A DNA stretch of 56,483 nucleotides from Pleomorphomonas sp. (lineage in GTDB: Bacteria > Pseudomonadota > Alphaproteobacteria > Rhizobiales > Pleomorphomonadaceae). Positions within the stretch are counted from its first letter, which is position 1, and every line of letters starts with the position of its first letter. The notes under the pieces are model-generated. The model worked only from the letters and a program-made list of their open reading frames with translations. It had not been told where the DNA came from and did no database searches. The DNA lies in contig JARKNW010000004.1 of NCBI GenBank assembly GCA_029976075.1, positions 1-56,483 of the forward strand, read 5' to 3'. Shown one piece after another: positions 51,621 to 56,483 of this stretch. The translations under genes were made by a program, and so were the position numbers.

Positions 51621-53888
51621 ATGGCAAGGTTTGCTCCCATCGCTCTTTTTGTTTTCAACCGGCCGGAGCATACTAGGCATACGCTTGATGCGCTCTCTCG
51701 AAATTATAACGCCGCCCAAACCGATCTCTATGTATTCAGCGATGGATCGAGGGATGAACGTGACGCTGATTCTGTTGCAACCGTTAGGACTCTTATCAAT
51801 AACATTCATGGATTTGCGCGATGTACCGTAATCGAACAACCAGTTAACTTAGGACTGGCCAATTCGATAATTTCCGGCGTCTCAGAAATACTTAAAACTT
51901 ACGAGAATATCATCGTCCTAGAGGACGATCTGATAACATCAAGACATTTCATTAATTATATGAACGACGCCCTGCAATTTTATAAAGATGATGCGAAAGC
52001 CTTTTCGGTAACGGCCCATACCTTACCGTCCACGCACCTCAGAGTTCCTGAGGACTATAAGTTTGATACGTACGCAGGCTATCGTTGCTCTTCTTGGTCC
52101 TGGGGGACTTGGAAAGACCGGTGGGAGGCGGTCAACTGGAGCATGGGGTATTATCGTAAGTTTCTCCAAGATAGACATGCGCAAGATGAGTTTGCACGAG
52201 GAGGAAAAGATCTTAACAAAATGCTTCGGCTTCAATTTGAGGGGAGAATAGATTCCTGGGCTATTCGGTATTGCTATGCACACTTTCAAAATGACATGCG
52301 CTGTATTTACCCGACAAAGACGCTAGTCACAAACATCGGTCTGGATAACTCTGGGGTTCACTCTCACCCAGATGAGAGATTTGTCCACCCTTCGCTTGAT
52401 AATGAATGGCGCCCATCGAAATTTTGCCCGGCGCAACTTGTCGACCCAAGAATTTCTGCCGACTTTAAGATGGCCATGGAGGGACCAGCCAAAACTCCAA
52501 GGCGAGAACCGAAGACCTTTGGGCAACGTCTGAGCCGAGTGCGCACGAGTTTGCTGAAACGACTGAGTTGGCTGCACTCGCAGCCAGCTAATAAAAGAAG
52601 CAACGTTGACGTTTTATTTGCTAGTACCTATCAACGGCGAGACAATGCATCTCTCGCGGCCTGGTTGTTGTTCACCGGCATCCGAGCCGTTAGACCAGCC
52701 TCGAGATTTCTGTGTCTCTATCGGGATGACCGAGACGGTAGTGTTGTTGGCTTAGATAGGAACTCGCCTAGAGGAATGCTCGCACGATACCTGGAGCGTA
52801 GAGAGCTTTCAAAGCTGGGGAGGGATACCGGTCTCCAGTCTTCTTTACCTGCCATTCGGCCGAATCCGGTTCGGATCCGCCTAGATCGATTTCAACCATC
52901 CTTATTGCATCTTCACTCCGTAAAAGGGGGCTTACTGGACGCCGAGGAGCTTCGTCGGCTTGATTGCCCTATTGTCTGGACGCTGCATGACGCTTGGGCA
53001 TTCACGGGAGGGTGCCATTACCCCGATACTTGCCAGAAACTTCTCAGCACTTGCGGGGAGTGTCCTCGCTTGGAGAGTCATGCCCCTGATGACCTCTCCC
53101 ACAAACTAATGCTCCAAAAAATCGCGTCCTACAACGATCTAGACCTAACGATCGTAACGCCGAGCACATCACTCGCCGCAGCCGCTCGACAAAGTGCATT
53201 ATTCGCGCAACGCAAAATAGAGATAATCCCCAATGGCATCGATACAGATCTTTTTTACCCTCGCGCGGGGATTTCCATTCGTCATCGGTTAGGGATTCCC
53301 GATCAGATCCCTATGATAGTGTTTGGAGGAAGCCATTCTTATCCAAAAAGCAACGAGACGGGCCTGCTAGTTCGGGCGCTGGCAAAGCTAGACACCTCCT
53401 TTTCTCTTGTAACGCTGGGACGCCAATCGTTAGGATCCCATCACCTCCCCCCCCATATCCGGATTCATGAAGTTGGGGTCATTGACGATAGCGAGTTCCT
53501 TGCCGAGATTTACTCTGCTGCTGATGTGTTTGTCTGCACTTCGCAAGAGACTTATTTTCATATGGATCTGGCCAAAGCCCTAGCGTGCGGAACCCCATGT
53601 ATTGCCTTCGCAACGGACGGGCTATCAGAGATGATTACGCACAAGGTCAACGGCTGGCTGGCCACACCTTTCGATCCTAGCGCTCTCGCTGAGGGTATCA
53701 GGTGGCTGACTGGCCACTCGTGCCCAGACGATCTGAGGGCCGCAGCTCGAGCGAAAGCCGTTACAGAATACCGGCTAGACGTGACCGTTGAAAAGTATGC
53801 AGATCTCTACGCCAGAGTTCTTCGGGAGTGGAGAAAAATGAGGCGCGTCCAGACAGCCCCAAAGCGGTTCCAAACTCTGAAGTGCTGA
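51621..53888 (+). CDS. Two-domain glycosyltransferase (GT2-like plus GT4-like fusion)
   Basis: A 755-residue protein joining two transferases. The N-terminal part (about 1-300) is GT-A: IALFVFNRPEHTRHTLDAL, then IIVLEDDLITSRHF as the metal-binding region. The C-terminal part (about 335-745) is GT-B of the GT4 type: HSVKGGLLDAEEL, IVWTLHDAWAFTGGCHYPD, IEIIPNGIDTDLFYP, and the donor-binding AKALACGTPCIAF. Such a fusion could add two successive sugars. The ATG at 51621 is preferred over a TTG at 51609. The halves are joined by a basic linker near 300-335. Confidence 0.85.
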   Translation: MARFAPIALFVFNRPEHTRHTLDALSRNYNAAQTDLYVFSDGSRDERDADSVATVRTLINNIHGFARCTVIEQPVNLGLANSIISGVSEILKTYENIIVLEDDLITSRHFINYMNDALQFYKDDAKAFSVTAHTLPSTHLRVPEDYKFDTYAGYRCSSWSWGTWKDRWEAVNWSMGYYRKFLQDRHAQDEFARGGKDLNKMLRLQFEGRIDSWAIRYCYAHFQNDMRCIYPTKTLVTNIGLDNSGVHSHPDERFVHPSLDNEWRPSKFCPAQLVDPRISADFKMAMEGPAKTPRREPKTFGQRLSRVRTSLLKRLSWLHSQPANKRSNVDVLFASTYQRRDNASLAAWLLFTGIRAVRPASRFLCLYRDDRDGSVVGLDRNSPRGMLARYLERRELSKLGRDTGLQSSLPAIRPNPVRIRLDRFQPSLLHLHSVKGGLLDAEELRRLDCPIVWTLHDAWAFTGGCHYPDTCQKLLSTCGECPRLESHAPDDLSHKLMLQKIASYNDLDLTIVTPSTSLAAAARQSALFAQRKIEIIPNGIDTDLFYPRAGISIRHRLGIPDQIPMIVFGGSHSYPKSNETGLLVRALAKLDTSFSLVTLGRQSLGSHHLPPHIRIHEVGVIDDSEFLAEIYSAADVFVCTSQETYFHMDLAKALACGTPCIAFATDGLSEMITHKVNGWLATPFDPSALAEGIRWLTGHSCPDDLRAAARAKAVTEYRLDVTVEKYADLYARVLREWRKMRRVQTAPKRFQTLKC

Positions 53889-54029
53889 TCTCAGGCTGAT
53901 TACACAAAGCGGTTCGACTTGTCGGTCTTGGTTTATGCGAAGCTTACACGGTCTGACACGCTTCGGCGATATGTAATGCTTCATGGCTCGCCTAACTCGC
54001 AAAATGGTTGAATAGGATAACGCAGGCTT

Positions 54030-55259
54030 ATGCAGAACGTCACCGTTCCCCCCCAAAACCTGCCTCATCACCGCAAGAAGGCGCTCATCGTTGAGCGCAA
54101 ACTTTTACGCAACCGAGGGCACCACCACACACAAATTGCCGCCATTCAAAGTTTGCTCTTGGATCATGACATTATGCTAATGGCTGGTGCCGGATACGAC
54201 GGCTTTTTGCCCTATCCGTCAATCTCGATCACAGCAGATGTATGTAGAAAAGGAAGGTTCGAAAGGCGCAACGCTCACGGATCGATTTCTCGTAGGTTCA
54301 TAAGCCGATTTTGGCAAGTCTTGCCAGGTCAGAAAAGGTGGCACTCAGGCTTTGGGGCTGAGCTCCTCCGCGCTCTTTTGGATTTCGAACTCGGTGGGCG
54401 AGATATTATAATCATCCCTACGGCCACCATTGACGATCTGTCCTCTGTTATCGAAGCTTACATGCATATTATTGATGCAGATCGTCCGCGTTGTTACGTC
54501 CGCTTCCTTGATCCACATCTAGGAGAGTCCTCGGACCACCTCCGGGAAGCAGAAATGAACAGATTGCTTGCCCTACTTCCCAAGGAGATACATCTTTATT
54601 GCGAAACAGAAGAGATGGCGGACTACATGTCCGGGCGTTTTCGTCACCAATTTGGTGGCGGCTTTTACCTGCCATGCACATTGGATCCCCGAACTGACTG
54701 GAACAGGCCGCAAAGGCGACCTCAGGATCCATTCCGGGTTGGCGTGTTTGGCATGCCTCGCAAGGAAAAAGGCTCAGCGCGAATTGGAAGTATCATTAAA
54801 CTCATTAATGACTGCCAGCCGACCTGCAACGTCGAGTTTGCCGTTCAGGGACATGAAAGCGACTTCCAGCCCGAAGGAGTCTATGGGACACTGACCGCAA
54901 CAGGTAGCCAGGTTACCATCAATCGACTCATCGGAGCGCTCGAGCCAGACGAATTTCGCAGCAACTTCTTGTCATGTGACGCCATCTTGCTTCCGTATCA
55001 CACGCCAATCTACAGTTTTCAGGGCTCTGGACTTGTTCAGGATGCAGTCGCCGCAGCTATTCCGATCATCTTCTCGAGCGGAATGTCTATGCAACGTTTC
55101 CTTAAATGCGGCAACTCAGTGCCTGCATCGACCGACAAAGAATTCGCACGAGCCATTCTGACCTTGGCGACTGATCGCAAGGCACTGTTAGTTGGATGCC
55201 GCGCCGCAAACGAGGTGTTTCGCGAGATACTCGCAAACCATCCAATGAATCAGCACTGA
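54030..55259 (+). CDS. Probable GT-B glycosyltransferase
   Basis: A 409-residue protein with the layout of a GT-B fold. The C-terminal half begins FRVGVFGMPRKEKG, a GT4-like start. It includes LSCDAILLPYHTPIYSFQGSGLVQDA and IPIIFSSGMSM, which look like the donor-binding region. The N-terminal half opens ALIVERKLLRNRGHHHTQIAAI. Family assignment is approximate and the substrate unknown. It lies in the same direction as the other glycan genes, 141 bases after the fusion gene. Confidence 0.65.
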   Translation: MQNVTVPPQNLPHHRKKALIVERKLLRNRGHHHTQIAAIQSLLLDHDIMLMAGAGYDGFLPYPSISITADVCRKGRFERRNAHGSISRRFISRFWQVLPGQKRWHSGFGAELLRALLDFELGGRDIIIIPTATIDDLSSVIEAYMHIIDADRPRCYVRFLDPHLGESSDHLREAEMNRLLALLPKEIHLYCETEEMADYMSGRFRHQFGGGFYLPCTLDPRTDWNRPQRRPQDPFRVGVFGMPRKEKGSARIGSIIKLINDCQPTCNVEFAVQGHESDFQPEGVYGTLTATGSQVTINRLIGALEPDEFRSNFLSCDAILLPYHTPIYSFQGSGLVQDAVAAAIPIIFSSGMSMQRFLKCGNSVPASTDKEFARAILTLATDRKALLVGCRAANEVFREILANHPMNQH

Positions 55260-55415
55260 CAAGTTTTTGCTTGGCGCGATTCGAAATCAGACGTCACAAT
55301 TGCCGCGTTTAGAGCGTGCGTCCAAGCCCGGCTATGTTGGGACTATAGCCTATTGGCCTGTGGATCGTTCAGGGTGTAGATAAGTGGATAACATCTTGTA
55401 AGGACCAGAGTTGGA

Positions 55416-56141
55416 ATGAGAAAACTCTTAAACTTTGTACTTTCGCCATTCGGCCTCGAAGTTTCACGAAAGAAACGCCCTCAACATCGCGAATACTATT
55501 CACTTAATGATTTAGACAGAAAGCTCGAGGCGTATCTCCCGCATAGGGATGGTTTTTTCGTTGAACTCGGAGCGAATAACGGACTAGACCAGTCGAACAC
55601 ACTCTATTTTGAAAGAAATAAAGGATGGAGAGGAGTACTTGTCGAACCAGTGATACACAACTACTTCATGTGCAGAGACAATCGATCTAGTCTCAACAGC
55701 ATCCACTGCAATGCATGCGTCTCGTTCGAATACAAGGAGCGATTTGTTCCGATATCATACGCTAATTTAATGACTATTCCGCTCTTAGAATCATCGGACA
55801 TCACCGATAAGGAGGAACATCTCCAAAACGCTCGATCCTTTTTGAAACGGCACGAAGATATTGTGACGTTCGGCGCAGAGGCAAAAACTCTGAACGATAT
55901 TCTTGTGCAATCAAAGGCTCCGAGCCATATTGACCTACTATCTCTAGACGTCGAGGGCGCCGAGCTAGAGGTGTTGCGTGGCATAGATTTTCATACGTTT
56001 GACTTTGCATTCATGTGCATCGAGTCTAGAAATCTCGAACGGATATCGGCATATCTTAACGACCGGGACTATGAAATCGTGGACAAGTTTTCTGAGCATG
56101 ATTATCTCTTCTGCAAAAGAAATACACACAATATGTCATGA
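55416..56141 (+). CDS. FkbM-family methyltransferase
   Basis: A 241-residue SAM-dependent methyltransferase. FFVELGANNGLDQSNT is the SAM-binding motif (about residues 46-61), followed by GWRGVLVEP, and LLSLDVEGAELEVLRG is the FkbM signature in the second half. FkbM enzymes O-methylate sugars or polyketides; here a glycan substrate is likely from the neighbours. Low-GC, like the rest of the cluster. Lies just before the right-hand IS481 remnant. Confidence 0.88.
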   Translation: MRKLLNFVLSPFGLEVSRKKRPQHREYYSLNDLDRKLEAYLPHRDGFFVELGANNGLDQSNTLYFERNKGWRGVLVEPVIHNYFMCRDNRSSLNSIHCNACVSFEYKERFVPISYANLMTIPLLESSDITDKEEHLQNARSFLKRHEDIVTFGAEAKTLNDILVQSKAPSHIDLLSLDVEGAELEVLRGIDFHTFDFAFMCIESRNLERISAYLNDRDYEIVDKFSEHDYLFCKRNTHNMS

Positions 56142-56235
56142 GACAGTAATCCCCTGACTGTACAGAGACGGTATTCACCTGACAGTGCCGCGTTTTGAAG
56201 CGGCGTCAGACTGAACAGGTCGGTTAGGTGATTTG

Positions 56236-56417
56236 TGTCCTCTTAGGCTTCATTCCGTGCAATACTGGCATAGGGAGGAAGCAACATGGATGCCCCGGAG
56301 AAAGTGGCGCGTCAGCGCTTGAGCGTTCTGGAGCTGGCCGAGCAGTTGGACGGTTCGATTAACCGGCTTTTCCGGGCGTCGAGGGGATCGTCGGAACGCC
56401 TCGGCGCAGTATCCTGA
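56236..56417 (+). pseudogene. IS481-like transposase remnant, right copy
   Basis: The sequence 56236-56350 closely matches 48336-48450 in the same orientation. The frame from 56286 reads MDAPEKVARQRLSVLELAEQ for about 22 codons, then diverges into unrelated sequence and stops at 56415-56417. The break suggests insertion or deletion by another element. The 56150-56235 segment resembles the left end of such an IS. The last 66 bases of the window hold nothing I can name. Confidence 0.75.
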
Positions 56418-56483
56418 AGGGGGGCGTCTGTGGGAGCAGCCGGCTTCGTTGGGGGCCCATCTCCCATGGGCCTTCGACTACGC

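Noticed and set aside
1..56483. CRISPR arrays, rRNA genes, prophage
   Set aside because: No regularly spaced direct repeats, rRNA-like sequence or phage structural genes were seen anywhere in the window.

Overview
The window looks like a chromosomal segment of a GC-rich alphaproteobacterium, probably of the Hyphomicrobiales (Rhizobiales). The evidence is high-GC coding sequence, an HWE-family histidine kinase, and intergenic palindromes that resemble the dispersed repeats common in that order. A fructose PTS beside a complete arn (lipid A aminoarabinose) operon suggests a Pleomorphomonas-like lineage, but that placement is inference only.

Layout. 1-7540: a fructose PTS operon (fruB-fruK-fruA, minus strand) with a divergent LacI-type regulator. 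It is flanked on both sides by near-identical genes for a small secreted protein, each with a strong terminator. 8255-10492: an HWE sensor kinase and a small orphan. 10690-15844: a PmrAB/QseBC-like two-component system, divergent from a three-gene operon for periplasmic thiol reduction and an L,D-transpeptidase (dsbD, a DsbA/DsbG-like thioredoxin, ldt). A CTTAAG-N5-CTTAAG direct repeat lies between them. 16108-18187: a TetR regulator divergent from a nitronate monooxygenase and a NIPSNAP protein. 18476-22891: chemoreceptor, DUF805-SHOCT membrane protein, SLC13/ArsB-type transporter, and a 2H phosphoesterase (LigT-like). 23024-24439: an unrecognised 471-residue protein of lower GC. 24568-26840: KdpDE-like two-component genes without kdpFABC. 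27114-34556: arnBCADTEF, with every junction a 4-base ATGA overlap. 34773-41640: kup, a GGDEF-EAL protein, a small orphan, mntP behind a yybP-ykoY manganese riboswitch, and an LhgO-like oxidase. 42243-46988: an OmpA-family protein, an orphan membrane protein, a FIST sensor and a PAS-GGDEF cyclase. 47078-47153: tRNA-Ile(CAU). 47578-56141: a lower-GC glycan cluster (several glycosyltransferases, sugar aminotransferase, sugar ketoisomerase, FkbM methyltransferase), most of it bracketed by two same-strand remnants of one IS481-like element.

How the genes work together. Much of the window concerns the cell envelope: lipid A charge masking (arn), reduction of periplasmic cysteines together with a cysteine-dependent L,D-transpeptidase, an OmpA protein, and an acquired surface-glycan cluster. 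The same type of 11-base-period direct repeat precedes both the dsbD/PmrAB intergenic region and arnB, which suggests one PmrA-like regulon. Metal and ion homeostasis (mntP, kup, KdpDE) and c-di-GMP signalling (GGDEF-EAL, PAS-GGDEF) make up most of the rest. All assignments were made by reading the sequence; no database search was run.
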